From Bin5 sp965200615 (GTDB lineage Bacteria > Chloroflexota > Anaerolineae > Caldilineales > Caldilineaceae), in the NCBI GenBank assembly GCA_965200615.1, contig OZ241377.1, positions 4,650,001-4,714,000 on the forward strand: a DNA stretch of 64,000 nt, written 5' to 3'. Each line of letters opens with the position of its first letter. Position 1 is the first letter of the stretch. Shown piece after piece: positions 1 to 9,901 of this stretch. The notes under the pieces were generated by a model that saw only the letters and a list, made by a program, of their open reading frames with translations, did no database searches and had not been told where the DNA came from. Position numbers and translations under genes: made by a program.

Positions 1-1192
1 CACGCACCTTGTTGGTATAGTTCAGCAGGACAAAGGGCGTGATGCTCGGCATTACGGTGGCGCAGAAGGCGCCGGCTCGCTTCCCTTTTCGCACTTCGCT
101 GTCGACGTGGTTATCGTCGAAGACGCGCTGGGCCTTGCCGGCGAAATCGTGATCGAAGCGAGTAAAGGTGTCCAGGACAAGATCGACCGCATCATCATAG
201 GGAATGTCACGCGACGACTCCATCAGAGGCGCGTAAATGTCGTAGCGACGCAGTTTTTCCACGCCGAGCCACTTGGCCTTGAGCGTAAAATAACGCTGGA
301 ATAGAGGGGCGTTGCGGCGGGCGACCTCCAACAGAGCCTGGACGGCTTCGTAGGGAATGTCGTTGTTCAGATTGCGCACGGCGATTGGCGAACTGTAGCT
401 GCGCAGGGTGACGTTCTCGTTATACCAGTCTCGCACCAGGTTGATATAGATCTGCGCCAAAATCGGCGCCTCTTCCTTGTACACTTTGTAAAGGGACTGG
501 TAGGCGGCTGCGCGCATGTCGGGATCAGCCGAGTAGGCGTGCGCCATCACCTCTTCGCGGGTCATCCGCTTCAACTCGCCGTCTACCTCCAGCTCAAACT
601 CAAGCCTGTTCGTCAGCATCGAATAGATGGTTGTGAGCGCGCTGGCGCCATTGGTGTTCTTCAGGTTGATTATGCGCTCTGAACTTTCTTCCAACATGTA
701 CGGCTTAGAGAGACGCATATCCTTCAGAAAGTGCCGAAAGTCCGCGTAGGTATCCGCATCCGGCAGCAGAGCTTCGGCCTCTTCATCGTCCAGCCCCTTC
801 CACCAGAGGCTGAAAAAGAGCATTCGATTCTCAATCTCCGCGCCAAGCTGATTCATGCGGTTGGTGTAGGTGAGCGCGTCCGGGGATTGCGTATCCGACG
901 AAAACCAGAGGCTGCCGTATGCAAGGAGCCGGTAGACTTGCGTGCTGATATCTTCGTACTGTTGCATGGCTCCGATCAGCTTTGCCGGCTCCATCTTCGC
1001 AGAGAGCTCCTCGCGCAGCGACTCGAACGCGGCGACACTCTCTTCGACCTGCGCCAGCATCTCTTCGACGGCATCCGAGGAAGGGGCGATCGTCCCGGCC
1101 CCGTTTGCCTCGGGATCGGTCGGCACGAGTCTGGTGAGATCCCAACCCGACATCTGGTAGCGGTCCCGTTTTTCTTCTGTACGTACAGCCAT
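1..1192 (-). CDS. pepF: Oligoendopeptidase F (M3B family), C-terminus outside window
   Basis: This gene encodes a zinc oligopeptidase of the cytoplasm that trims short peptides. 397 residues are visible. The N-terminus MAVRTEEKRDRYQM is followed by the helical M3B region, including a stretch beginning NGASALTTIYSMLTNRLEFE and DGELKRMTREEV, which is characteristic of PepF. The window ends before the HExxH zinc site, so catalytic residues cannot be checked. The reading frame is continuous to the window edge. The ATG at 1192 is preceded by an AAAAGGGAA ribosome-binding site and lies 17 bp after the aconitase stop, so the two genes are probably co-transcribed. The family call comes from recognising the sequence pattern rather than from the active site. 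Confidence 0.85.
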   Translation of the reverse strand, partial: MAVRTEEKRDRYQMSGWDLTRLVPTDPEANGAGTIAPSSDAVEEMLAQVEESVAAFESLREELSAKMEPAKLIGAMQQYEDISTQVYRLLAYGSLWFSSDTQSPDALTYTNRMNQLGAEIENRMLFFSLWWKGLDDEEAEALLPDADTYADFRHFLKDMRLSKPYMLEESSERIINLKNTNGASALTTIYSMLTNRLEFELEVDGELKRMTREEVMAHAYSADPDMRAAAYQSLYKVYKEEAPILAQIYINLVRDWYNENVTLRSYSSPIAVRNLNNDIPYEAVQALLEVARRNAPLFQRYFTLKAKWLGVEKLRRYDIYAPLMESSRDIPYDDAVDLVLDTFTRFDHDFAGKAQRVFDDNHVDSEVRKGKRAGAFCATVMPSITPFVLLNYTNKVR

Positions 1193-1209
1193 AAGGCGTC
1201 ATTCCCTTT

Positions 1210-3957
1210 TCATTCTTCCTTGACGAGACGCCGCAAAACGGTGTGCAGAATCCCGCCGTTCTTGTAATAGTTCACTTCGACAGGCGTATCGAGCCGGCTG
1301 GTGACGCTGAATTCACCGACAATTCCGTTTTCACGCGTCACGCGCACGGTATACGCCTGGTTGGGCCTCATCTCTTCGGTCAAGCCTGGTATGTCAAAGG
1401 TCTCAAAGCCGCTGAGGTCAAGAGACTGCATGTTCTGACCTTCCATGAACTGCAGTGGCAGAATGCCCATTCCAACCAGATTGGAGCGATGGATGCGTTC
1501 GAAGCTCTCCGCGATCACGGCCTTTACGCCCTGCAGCCAGGGCCCTTTCGCGGCCCAGTCGCGGCTGGAGCCGGTGCCGTACTCCTTGCCGGCCAGAATG
1601 ATCAGCGGCGTGCCGTCCTGCTCGTATTTAGCGGAGGCATCCCAGATAGCCATCTCTTCAAGACCTGCGGCTGCGTCCGTCACCTGCCCGGCGACGGGGA
1701 TGTAGGCGGTGTAACCACCTTCGACGCCGTCCAGCATCTGATTCTTGATACGGATGTTGGCGAAGGTTCCTCGCATCATGACTTCGTGATTGCCTCGCCG
1801 GCTGCCGTAGCTGTTCCATTCGGAGCGGGGAACGCCCTTTTCGGTCAGATAGCGGCCTGCCGGGCTGTCTGGGGCGATGGCGCCGGCCGGGCTGATATGA
1901 TCGGTCGTTGTGCTGTCCGGCATGACGGCCAGCACGCGCGCGCCGACGATCGGCTGTACCGGCGGCAGCTCCGTGCCCATCTCCTGGAAGAAGGTCGGCT
2001 CCTGAATATAGGTGCTGTCGGGGCTCCAGGCGTAGAGCTCGCCGCCGGAGATCGGCACTTCATTCCACTGCTCATTGCCGGTGAAGACGTTGGCGTACTG
2101 CTGGCGGAACAGGTCCGGCTTGAGACTGCGATGAATCTCGGCCTGGATCTCCTCCTGGCTCGGCCAGACATCGCGCAGGAAGACGGGCTCGCCGGTGGGA
2201 TCGTAGCCCAGTGGGTCGTTGTCCAGATTGATGTTCACGGTTCCGGCGATTGCGTAGGCCACGACCAGCGGCGGCGAGGCCAGGAAGTTGGCGCGCACGT
2301 CAGGGCCGATGCGCCCCTCGAAGTTGCGGTTGCCGCTCAGAACCGAGGCCGCGACCAGATCGGCGTCGTGAATGGCGTCGCGGATCGGTTGGGGCAGGGG
2401 GCCGCTGTTGCCGATGCAGGTCGTGCAGCCGTAGCCGACGGTATGGAAGTTGAGGGCTTGCAGATAGGGGATCAGCCCACTCGCCTCCAGGTAGCTCGTA
2501 ACGACCTTCGACCCGGGGGCCAGGCTGGTCTTAACCCAAGGTTTTACGTCCAGCCCGCGTTCTACAGCCTTCTTGGCGAGCAGACCGGCGCCGATCATGA
2601 CGGAGGGGTTGCTGGTATTGGTGCAGGACGTGATGGCGGCAATCACGACGTCGCCGTGCTCCAGTGAAAAGTCGGCGCCCTTGAAGTTGACTTCGGCGCG
2701 GTTGTCCAGTTCGACACTTTCCAGGCCAAAGCCCTGCGGACCCACGGGCGCTGAAAGCATCCCGCTCCATCTTTCCTTCATGTCGGACAGGGTGATGCGA
2801 TCCTGTGGACGTTTGGGTCCGGCCAGACTGGGCTGCACTGTATGCATGTCCAACTCGATGGTTTCGCTGAAGACGGGGTCGGGCGTGTCCTCGGTATGGA
2901 AGAGGCCCTGTTCTTTGCAGTAGCGCTCGACGAGATCGATCGTCTCCGGATCGCGCCCCGTGTTGGCGAGGTAGCGCAGAGTCTCCTTATCGACCGGGAA
3001 GAAGCCCATAGTCGCGCCGTATTCGGGCGACATGTTGGCGAGGGTCGCTCGATCTGGAAGGCTGAGCTGGCCCAGGCCCGGTCCGAAATACTCGACGAAC
3101 TTGCCGACGACGCCCTGCTGGCGCAGCATCTCGGTCGCCCGCAACACGAGATCGGTCGCGGTCGCGCCCTCGGGCAACGCGCCTGTCAGCTTGAATCCGA
3201 CAACATCGGGCATGAGCATGTAGATGGGCTGGCCCAGCATGACGGCCTCGGCCTCGATGCCGCCCACGCCCCAACCGAGCACGCCGAGGCCGTTGATCAT
3301 CGTGGTATGGCTGTCGGTCCCGACGAGCGAGTCGGGGTAGGCTTCAGGCGCGTCGGAGTCTTCCGCGTCGGAGGTCTGCACGACGCTTGCCAGATACTCC
3401 AGGTTGACCTGGTGGACGATGCCGGTCGCGGGCGGGACGACGCGGAAGTTGTCGAAGGCGCGCTGGCCCCATTTGAGAAACTCGTAACGCTCGCGGTTGC
3501 GCTCGAATTCGCGTTCGGCATTGAAGAAGAGCGCGGCCGCAGAGCCGAATCTGTCCACCTGGACCGAGTGGTCGATGACCAGGTCAACCGGAACGACCGG
3601 GTTGATCTTGTTGGCGTCGCCGCCCATGCGGGCCATAGCGCTGCGCAGCGCGGCCAGGTCGACGACACTGGGCACGCCGGTGAAGTCCTGGAGGATGACG
3701 CGCGCCGGCTTGAACGGGATCTCTACTTTGCCCGCGGTATCCGGCCCCCAGCCGGCGATGGTCTCGATCGCGTCCTGAGTGATCTCGAATCCCTCGGCCT
3801 GGCGCAGAGCGGCCTCCAACAGCACTTTGATGGAGAAAGGCAGCCGGTTCACATTGGCTGAAGGCAGCTTTTCGAGTGAATCCAGCCGGTAGATGGCTAC
3901 TGGGCCGCGGCGCGTGTGGAGGGTATCGCGTGCGTTGAAATAGTCCTGTCGAGCCAT
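1210..3957 (-). CDS. acnA: Aconitate hydratase A
   Basis: This is the TCA-cycle enzyme that interconverts citrate and isocitrate with a labile [4Fe-4S] cluster. The 915-residue length is normal for the AcnA/IRP type. Cluster cysteines are Cys445 in SCTNTSNPSVM and Cys511/Cys514 in GYGCTTCIGNSG. The C-terminal swivel domain carries EYGTGSSRDWAAKGP, with the conserved substrate-binding arginine. The ATG at 3957 sits behind ACAAGGGGGTGAA, an almost perfect Shine-Dalgarno sequence, which fixes the start. pepF follows 17 bp downstream. Succinate dehydrogenase genes lie at the far end of the window, about 58 kb away, so the TCA genes are not one operon. Confidence 0.98.
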   Translation of the reverse strand: MARQDYFNARDTLHTRRGPVAIYRLDSLEKLPSANVNRLPFSIKVLLEAALRQAEGFEITQDAIETIAGWGPDTAGKVEIPFKPARVILQDFTGVPSVVDLAALRSAMARMGGDANKINPVVPVDLVIDHSVQVDRFGSAAALFFNAEREFERNRERYEFLKWGQRAFDNFRVVPPATGIVHQVNLEYLASVVQTSDAEDSDAPEAYPDSLVGTDSHTTMINGLGVLGWGVGGIEAEAVMLGQPIYMLMPDVVGFKLTGALPEGATATDLVLRATEMLRQQGVVGKFVEYFGPGLGQLSLPDRATLANMSPEYGATMGFFPVDKETLRYLANTGRDPETIDLVERYCKEQGLFHTEDTPDPVFSETIELDMHTVQPSLAGPKRPQDRITLSDMKERWSGMLSAPVGPQGFGLESVELDNRAEVNFKGADFSLEHGDVVIAAITSCTNTSNPSVMIGAGLLAKKAVERGLDVKPWVKTSLAPGSKVVTSYLEASGLIPYLQALNFHTVGYGCTTCIGNSGPLPQPIRDAIHDADLVAASVLSGNRNFEGRIGPDVRANFLASPPLVVAYAIAGTVNINLDNDPLGYDPTGEPVFLRDVWPSQEEIQAEIHRSLKPDLFRQQYANVFTGNEQWNEVPISGGELYAWSPDSTYIQEPTFFQEMGTELPPVQPIVGARVLAVMPDSTTTDHISPAGAIAPDSPAGRYLTEKGVPRSEWNSYGSRRGNHEVMMRGTFANIRIKNQMLDGVEGGYTAYIPVAGQVTDAAAGLEEMAIWDASAKYEQDGTPLIILAGKEYGTGSSRDWAAKGPWLQGVKAVIAESFERIHRSNLVGMGILPLQFMEGQNMQSLDLSGFETFDIPGLTEEMRPNQAYTVRVTRENGIVGEFSVTSRLDTPVEVNYYKNGGILHTVLRRLVKEE

Positions 3958-4314
3958 TTCACCCCCTTGTAAATTGGTCTGACGGTGTCACTTTGCGCTG
4001 GCCGGGACGGAGATCCCACCTTGCGCCAGCCTGGTCTACTTCCTGACGGGTAGCCTTATGATATGCTGCCATATGATACCTGTATTGATCACAGAAGGCA
4101 TAATTTCGGGGTCTCTTCATGAAAGAAAAGCGCGCCTCTTGACCGCCACGTCCCTAATGCCCTTGCTCACCCCCATGATTGCACCCACCGCTTTGGCTGG
4201 ACTTGACATATCTGCGGCAGTTAATCATACTCGGCTGGTATTTTCTCGCCGTCTGCTCACACCTGTCCGCATTTGATGCCGCAGCGCAGACAGCCCCGGA
4301 TGGAGAATCCAAGA
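3958..4314. other. Intergenic region between aconitase and the methyltransferase
   Basis: About 350 bases separate two divergent genes. The stretch is A/T-rich around 4055-4110 and should hold the aconitase promoter, but I could not fix a convincing -35/-10 pair on either strand. Short open frames here have no ribosome-binding site and no recognisable product. Confidence 0.4.
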
Positions 4315-5256
4315 GTGACCAAGACGACCAAGTCGAAAACCAGGATGCAGTCGTTTGGGACAAGCGCAAGGGTCGGATACGACTCAGGCGCCTTCTACGA
4401 CCGCAAGATCTATGGCGAGTCCGAGACCGTTGAAAGCAGCCCGTCCCCGGAGAACCCTGTTCCGGAACTGAACCGCCTTCATGCGCATAGCAGCAGTTCA
4501 ATGCACGAGTTGCCGGATAACAGCGTGCACTTGATGGTGACATCACCACCCTACAATGTGGGGAAGGACTACGACGAGGACATGAGCGTGGGGGAGTACC
4601 GCCGCTTCCTCAGGCAAGTATGGGAAGAGACCTACCGGGTGCTCGTGCACGGCGGCAGGGCGTGCATCAATGTCGCCAACGTTGGCCGCAAACCATATCT
4701 GCCGCTGAGCGCTTTCATTTCGGCGGACATGATAGACGTCGGCTTTCTGATGCGGGGTCAGGTCATCTGGAATAAGCAGGCCAGCGCGGGATCTTCTTGT
4801 GCCTGGGGCAGCTGGCGCTCGCCTTCAAATCCCGTACTCAGAGATATACATGAGTACATCCTGGTGTTTTGCAAGGGGGACTTCGCCCGCCAGAAACCGG
4901 AATGCGGTCACAAGGAAGCAACGATCGGCCGAGACAGTTTTCTTGAGTGGACGAAAAGTGTCTGGGAGTTCCCCGCCGAGTCGGCGAAGAAAGTAAAGCA
5001 CCCGGCGCCATTCCCTGTGGAGCTGCCGACTCGCTGCATCCAACTCTACACCTATTCCAATGATGTCGTATTGGACCCGTTCATGGGCAGCGGTACAACC
5101 GCCGTGGCCGCGCAGGAGGCAGGCCGCAACTGGGTGGGCTACGAGATTTCCCAAGAGTATATCGATGTAGCCCGTGAGAGGCTCGGTTTGCAGCCAGAAC
5201 AGTACGAACCAGATTCGCCGACGACAACTCAGCCCAATTCAAGTCGTGACGCTTAG
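4315..5256 (+). CDS. Orphan DNA methyltransferase (beta class, N4-cytosine or N6-adenine)
   Basis: This gene encodes an S-adenosylmethionine-dependent DNA amino-methyltransferase. The catalytic motif TSPPYNVGKDY is at about residue 76 and precedes the AdoMet-binding motif DPFMGSGTTA at about residue 254, which is the order of the beta class. The SPPY form is commonest among N4-cytosine enzymes but does not prove the target base. I prefer the GTG at 4315, which has GGAG 10 bases upstream and gives 313 residues; ATG at 4276 or 4300 is also possible. No restriction endonuclease gene is adjacent. The gene is flanked by aconitase and lipoyl synthase, so it looks like a solitary methyltransferase rather than half of a restriction system. 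Confidence 0.88.
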   Translation: MTKTTKSKTRMQSFGTSARVGYDSGAFYDRKIYGESETVESSPSPENPVPELNRLHAHSSSSMHELPDNSVHLMVTSPPYNVGKDYDEDMSVGEYRRFLRQVWEETYRVLVHGGRACINVANVGRKPYLPLSAFISADMIDVGFLMRGQVIWNKQASAGSSCAWGSWRSPSNPVLRDIHEYILVFCKGDFARQKPECGHKEATIGRDSFLEWTKSVWEFPAESAKKVKHPAPFPVELPTRCIQLYTYSNDVVLDPFMGSGTTAVAAQEAGRNWVGYEISQEYIDVARERLGLQPEQYEPDSPTTTQPNSSRDA

Positions 5257-5292
5257 TGAGGCAACTAACCACTGACCACTATTCACTGCAGT

Positions 5293-6321
5293 TCAGCGCG
5301 GGCTGAGATGGGCCTGCCCGTCGGCGTGGTAGCTGCTGCGTACAAGGGGTCCGCACTCCATCCAACGGAAGCCTCTGCGCTCGCCCTCCTCGCGCAGGCG
5401 GTCGAACTGTTCGGGCGTATAGTAACCGGCGATCGGCAGGTGGAACCGGCTGGGCTGCAGGTACTGGCCGATGGTCATGATGTCGACGTCGTGCGCCCGC
5501 AGATCGTCCATGACCACCAGGATCTCCTCCCAGCTCTCCCCCAGTCCGACCATAATCCCCGATTTCGTTAAGACCTGCGAATCCATACGCTTGGCCCGCT
5601 GCAGAAGCTCCAGGGAGCGGTGGTAGCGGGCCTGGGGACGGACCGTCTTGTAAAGGCGGTCAACGGTCTCTGTATTGTGATTGAGGATCTCGGGCTTGGC
5701 GTTCATCACCGTCTGCAGGGCAGCCCAGTCTCCCTTAAAGTCGGGAATCAGGACCTCCACCGTGCATCCCGGCTGCACGCGCCGGATCCAGTGGATGCTC
5801 TCGGCGAAGACCCAGGCGCCGCCGTCCGGCTGCTCGTCGCGATTGACGCTTGTCAGCACGGCGTGCTGCAGATTCATGGCCTGGACGCTCTCTCCGATGC
5901 GCCTCGGCTCGTCCGGGTCGAGCAGGTCGGGGCGGCCGGTCTTGATCTTGCAGAAGCCGCAGGAGCGCGTGCAAGTGTCCCCCATCAGCAGGAAGGTAGC
6001 AGTTCCCCGGCCCCAGCATTCGCCGATGTTGGGGCACATCGCCTCTTCGCAGACGGTATTCAGACTCTTGCCCCGGAACAGCTGTTTAAGCTCGCGGAAT
6101 TTGGGCGTATCGGCTGAACGCACGCGCAGCCAGGACGGCCGCCGCCCGCGAGTAAGTTGGCCGGGGCCCTTGCCGTCGACAGCGGCGGGCAACGGATGAA
6201 GGTCCAAAGAGAAGCTTGCTGATCCAGCAGTCGCATCGGGCTGCTCAACCGGTACCGGATCGACACGGACCTTGCCCATCTCATTCACTTCGCTGTGCAG
6301 ACCTGTTGTCGCTCTCTTCAT
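5293..6321 (-). CDS. lipA: Lipoyl synthase
   Basis: This radical-SAM enzyme inserts two sulfur atoms into octanoyl groups on lipoyl-dependent complexes. Both iron-sulfur signatures are present: CEEAMCPNIGEC for the auxiliary (sacrificed) cluster and CTRSCGFC for the SAM cluster. The C-terminal RSSYHA contains the serine that ligates the auxiliary cluster. The body is normal, but there is an N-terminal extension of about 60 residues rich in Pro and Gly without recognisable motifs. Start ATG 6321 has AGCAGGA just upstream; the Met at residue 15 is an alternative. It follows the membrane-protein gene by 59 bp on the same strand and converges with the methyltransferase gene. No lipB is adjacent. 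Confidence 0.96.
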   Translation of the reverse strand: MKRATTGLHSEVNEMGKVRVDPVPVEQPDATAGSASFSLDLHPLPAAVDGKGPGQLTRGRRPSWLRVRSADTPKFRELKQLFRGKSLNTVCEEAMCPNIGECWGRGTATFLLMGDTCTRSCGFCKIKTGRPDLLDPDEPRRIGESVQAMNLQHAVLTSVNRDEQPDGGAWVFAESIHWIRRVQPGCTVEVLIPDFKGDWAALQTVMNAKPEILNHNTETVDRLYKTVRPQARYHRSLELLQRAKRMDSQVLTKSGIMVGLGESWEEILVVMDDLRAHDVDIMTIGQYLQPSRFHLPIAGYYTPEQFDRLREEGERRGFRWMECGPLVRSSYHADGQAHLSPR

Positions 6322-6380
6322 ACATTCCTGCTCTTGGTCTTCCGTCTCCGGTAATAGCGGACTGCTCGCGGGGAAAGCAT

Positions 6381-7898
6381 TCAGGAACTGCTGAGCCGCG
6401 CGGCGCCTTCCCTTTCAACCAGAATGGTCGCCACGGTCAGGCCGACAAACATCCAGAACAGAATCGTCATATGGGGATAGGTAAGGTTGAACCAGTAGTG
6501 ATCGGCGAACCCGCTGACGAGGGCTCCCAGGACCGCGCCGCCGAAACCGAGAAGCAAAGGCTCCCGTTGGGGCGCCGCGCCGGCCCGCCAGGCGGCGATG
6601 AACATGCCGACAAAGCCGGTCATCACGGCAAGAAAGATGACCAGGCCGATGATGCCCATGTTTTCGGCGACGGTCAGGTAAAACATACTGACGCCGAGAT
6701 AGATGTCGATGTCGGGAACGCCTGAAAAGCCGACGCCGAAGAGCGGGTAGCGGCGAATCAGAATCAGGGCGTCCTTGTACTCGCCGAAGCGCATCTGCGT
6801 GGCCACGTCCTCGCCGGCCAGCCCCTCCAACAGCCGGGCAACGTAGTCCTGGGTCTGCGGCAGCAGAAACAGGAGCAGGCCCAGCACGATTCCAAAGGGC
6901 AGGAGGCGCCGGTACTTGAGCGCTGCGGGCACAGAGAGCGCCGCCACCATACCGAAGAGAGCTGAGCGGCTGAAGGTCCAGTAGAGCGCCAGCACAATGG
7001 TGGCGAAGATCAATACGATCAGCCAGCGGGGGAGGAGCGGGCGCGGCGAAATGAGCTGCGGCCCGACCATCGCCGCGGCCAGGATCATCATCCCCCCCAG
7101 GACATTGGGGTCGACGGCTGTCCCTATCGCCCGCATCGTGCCGTCGGGGTCATCTTCGATCCAGCGCAGCGCGCCAAAGCCGCCGGGGTAATCGAATCGC
7201 ACCAGCATATCCAACGCGCGCACGGTCCATGCTTCGGGAATGACGTAGAACACCATCGCAATCGAGGCGGAGGCCCAGGCCGCCAGGAACAGCCAGCGGG
7301 TCACCCACTCCAGTTCTCTGTGCGTGCGCACCGTGTTGATGACGACGAAAAAGAGGCCGATGCCCAGAAGAATTTCGCCGAAGCGGCGGATGACGGTGCT
7401 GGTAGGGCGACTGTGGGTCATGCCGTAGATGAAGCTGAAGACGGCCATCAACATGAACAGCGCAATGAGCAGCCCGATGGGTGAAATCAGAAACTGCCGG
7501 GACTGGGAAGCCCTGGTGTTCCGAGCCGGCGCAGAAAAGGAGAGTCCCGGCCCTCCGGCTACCAGTTTGAGGGCCCAGACGAAGACGAGCGCGCCGAGCG
7601 CAGCATCCAGGAACGTCGGTTTGAAGCCGAGACGAAAGGGCAAGCTGGCGAAAGGCAGAACGAAGACAACGCCGACCAGGGCCACATAGCCCCAGTGCGT
7701 ATCCATGAGGATGAGCGTGCCCCCGACGATCGCCGCGGCCAGAACGAGAGCGATCAACGGCCCGGCGATGCCGATGAGAAGGGCGATAACGGTTGCGCCG
7801 GCGGCCGCCAGCAGACCGATTGCGCCGCGCCGCACCAGCGGTCGGGGCGAGAGTACAGTCTCGGCGAAGTGTGAATATGCGGTCTGAATCATCCACAC
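6381..7898 (-). CDS. O-antigen ligase/polymerase-like membrane protein
   Basis: This 505-residue polytopic membrane protein has about 11-12 hydrophobic segments. It contains the Wzy_C-like central signature TFSRSALFGM followed by a large loop with RFGEYKDALILIRRYPLFGVG, where Arg and Gly positions match the O-antigen ligase superfamily. Members ligate or polymerise glycans on undecaprenyl carriers. No glycan-biosynthesis genes are nearby, so the substrate is unknown. The start is GTG at 7898 or ATG at 7892. An extended -10 element (TGG-TATACT, TATACT at 7900-7905 on the minus strand) lies so close that the transcript may be almost leaderless. Confidence 0.8.
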   Translation of the reverse strand: MWMIQTAYSHFAETVLSPRPLVRRGAIGLLAAAGATVIALLIGIAGPLIALVLAAAIVGGTLILMDTHWGYVALVGVVFVLPFASLPFRLGFKPTFLDAALGALVFVWALKLVAGGPGLSFSAPARNTRASQSRQFLISPIGLLIALFMLMAVFSFIYGMTHSRPTSTVIRRFGEILLGIGLFFVVINTVRTHRELEWVTRWLFLAAWASASIAMVFYVIPEAWTVRALDMLVRFDYPGGFGALRWIEDDPDGTMRAIGTAVDPNVLGGMMILAAAMVGPQLISPRPLLPRWLIVLIFATIVLALYWTFSRSALFGMVAALSVPAALKYRRLLPFGIVLGLLLFLLPQTQDYVARLLEGLAGEDVATQMRFGEYKDALILIRRYPLFGVGFSGVPDIDIYLGVSMFYLTVAENMGIIGLVIFLAVMTGFVGMFIAAWRAGAAPQREPLLLGFGGAVLGALVSGFADHYWFNLTYPHMTILFWMFVGLTVATILVEREGAARLSSS

Positions 7899-8024
7899 AA
7901 GTATACCACAGCGTCACCCGTGTCTGGCCCGTTTTGTGATGGTGGACGGCGGCAGCGGCCGGAGGATTGGTCGGAGAGAGGGTTTCATGAAGGTTGCCCG
8001 CGCCCTGGTGAAGGTCGGAACCAG

Positions 8025-8053
8025 TTGGGATAACGACGATGATCTGGTAGAAT
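8025..8053 (+). promoter_or_regulatory. Sigma-70-type promoter of the formate dehydrogenase operon
   Basis: TTGGGA at 8025-8030 and TAGAAT at 8048-8053 are separated by 17 bases. Transcription would begin near 8060, about 40 bases before the first ATG at 8102. No operator could be recognised. Confidence 0.55.
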
Positions 8054-8101
8054 TTAATGCACTTTCCATGTGATCGATGACGCAGTTCAGCGCAAGAGGC
8101 C

Positions 8102-9811
8102 ATGACCAGACAAGAGCAGAGAACCGGCGGGTTTACCGAGAATATCGTCGTCGCGGCAACCGACCTGTCGCTCATCGGGCGCTATCGGGACGAACCCGCG
8201 CCGCTCCTGCCGATCCTCCATGCCTTTCATGATCGAGACGGGTTCATCTCACCCGAGGCGATCGAAGCGATCGGCAAGGAGCTGCGCATTCCCCTGGCAG
8301 ACCTGTACGGCACGGTCACCTTCTATCATCATTTTGCGCGTGCGGAGGGCGGCCTGCAGCGGCCCCGCGTCTGCACAGGACCCGTCTGCTGCCAGCGCGG
8401 CGCGCTCGAAATTGTCGAAAGTCTGGAGGAAGCGGAGGAGATGCCCTGCGCCGGCCGTTGCGACGACCCGGTCCCGCTGCTGATCGGCCACGAAACGTTC
8501 GTAGTGAGCGCGCCGCTTCATACGCTGCAGCGGCGGATCTCTTCACCATTGCCGGTGCCGAACCCTGGAGGGCGTGAAGAGTGCGTCTTCGCCGAGATCC
8601 GGGCGCCGGCGCGGGACAGCCTGGACGGATATCGGCGCAGCGGCGGCTACGAAGCATTGACACAGGCCGTGCAAGGGCAGAGCCCGACCGATGTGATCGA
8701 GGTGTTGAAGGAGTCAAAACTGGCGGGCCGGGGCGGCGCCGGATTCCCCACGGGCATGAAGTGGCAGTTCGTACGCGAGGCGCCGGGCGAGCCGAAGAGC
8801 ATCGTCTGCAACGCCGATGAAGGCGAACCGGGCTGCTTCAAGGACCGGGCATTGATGGACCATGACCCCTTTGCCGTGATCGAAGGAATGACGCTGGCAG
8901 GCTACGCCACCGGAGCCGACCGGGGGTTCCTCTATCTGCGCTACGAATACCCGGAAACGAACGCACGGCTGGAAGACGCTATCAGTGCGGCCGAAGAGGC
9001 CGGACTGCTGGGAGACAGTATACTCGGCAGCGGCTTCACGTTTCGACTGTATTTGCGACGAGGCGCGGGGGCCTACATTTGCGGCGAGGAGGGCTCACTG
9101 CTCAACAGCCTGGAGGGCAAGCACCCTTTCCCCCGCAACCGCCCGCCCTACCCTACCACGCACGGCTTCGAAAACCTGCCCACGGCCGTCAACAATGTGG
9201 AAACGCTGTGCGCTGTTCCGCAGATCCTGCGGCGCGGCGCTGAATGGTATCAGGGGCTGGGTCTGGGCGACCATGCCGGCGCCAAGGTGATCAGCCTTTC
9301 CGGGGACGTGCAGCGTCCCGGCAACTATGAAGTGCCGTTTGGATTGCCGCTGCGGACGCTGCTCCATGATTGGGCCGGCGGGCCGCTGCCGGGACGGTCA
9401 TTTCAGGCCGCGACGATGGCGGGGCTGTCGGGCGGATTCCTGGCGAGCGAAGCGCTGGAATCGGTCACGCTCGACGAGCCGAGTATCCGAGGGGCGGGCT
9501 CGATGCTGGGCGCGGGCGGGGTGATTATTCTCGACGACAGCCGCGACATCGTGGATGCGGCTCGCCAGGCGATGGCGTTCTTTGCCCACGAGAGCTGCGG
9601 TAAATGTTTTCCCTGCCGCATCGGAACGCAGCGCCTGCTGGAACGGCTGTCCGGCGACGGGCCCGGCGAGCTTGACGCCTGGCGGCGGGAGATCAGCGAC
9701 ATCGGCGAAGTGCTGGAGTTGAGCGCCTGCGGGCTGGGCGTGGCGGCCGGCTTCGTCAGCGACAGTCTGCTGCGGAATTTTTCCGGGCAGGTGGCGGAGT
9801 TTCGGAGTTGA
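8102..9811 (+). CDS. NAD-dependent formate dehydrogenase, NuoE-NuoF fusion (diaphorase) subunit
   Basis: This subunit passes electrons from formate oxidation to NAD+. Residues 1 to about 150 are a NuoE-like thioredoxin-fold domain with the four [2Fe-2S] cysteines Cys91, Cys96, Cys116 and Cys120. The rest is NuoF-like: GRGGAGFPTGMKW (about 209-221) binds NADH/FMN, GAGAYICGEEGSLLNSLEG is the FMN-site segment, and ESCGKCFPCRIG (about 496-507) plus a later Cys ligate the [4Fe-4S] cluster. NuoE and NuoF are normally separate in complex I; fused forms occur in soluble formate dehydrogenases and bidirectional hydrogenases. The next two genes supply the ferredoxin and catalytic parts, and there are no membrane subunits, which argues against complex I. 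Confidence 0.93.
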   Translation: MTRQEQRTGGFTENIVVAATDLSLIGRYRDEPAPLLPILHAFHDRDGFISPEAIEAIGKELRIPLADLYGTVTFYHHFARAEGGLQRPRVCTGPVCCQRGALEIVESLEEAEEMPCAGRCDDPVPLLIGHETFVVSAPLHTLQRRISSPLPVPNPGGREECVFAEIRAPARDSLDGYRRSGGYEALTQAVQGQSPTDVIEVLKESKLAGRGGAGFPTGMKWQFVREAPGEPKSIVCNADEGEPGCFKDRALMDHDPFAVIEGMTLAGYATGADRGFLYLRYEYPETNARLEDAISAAEEAGLLGDSILGSGFTFRLYLRRGAGAYICGEEGSLLNSLEGKHPFPRNRPPYPTTHGFENLPTAVNNVETLCAVPQILRRGAEWYQGLGLGDHAGAKVISLSGDVQRPGNYEVPFGLPLRTLLHDWAGGPLPGRSFQAATMAGLSGGFLASEALESVTLDEPSIRGAGSMLGAGGVIILDDSRDIVDAARQAMAFFAHESCGKCFPCRIGTQRLLERLSGDGPGELDAWRREISDIGEVLELSACGLGVAAGFVSDSLLRNFSGQVAEFRS

Positions 9812-9901
9812 TGGGGGTGGATCGTCCCTGCACTCGTAAGGAACGGACTGGCATCATATTGAACATTTATCGGATAAACGTCTAATGACGGTAAAGGCCA
9901 T

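Noticed and set aside
1243..2667. Long plus-strand open frame opposite aconitase
   Set aside because: Mirror frame of a strongly conserved gene in GC-rich DNA; no recognisable protein features.
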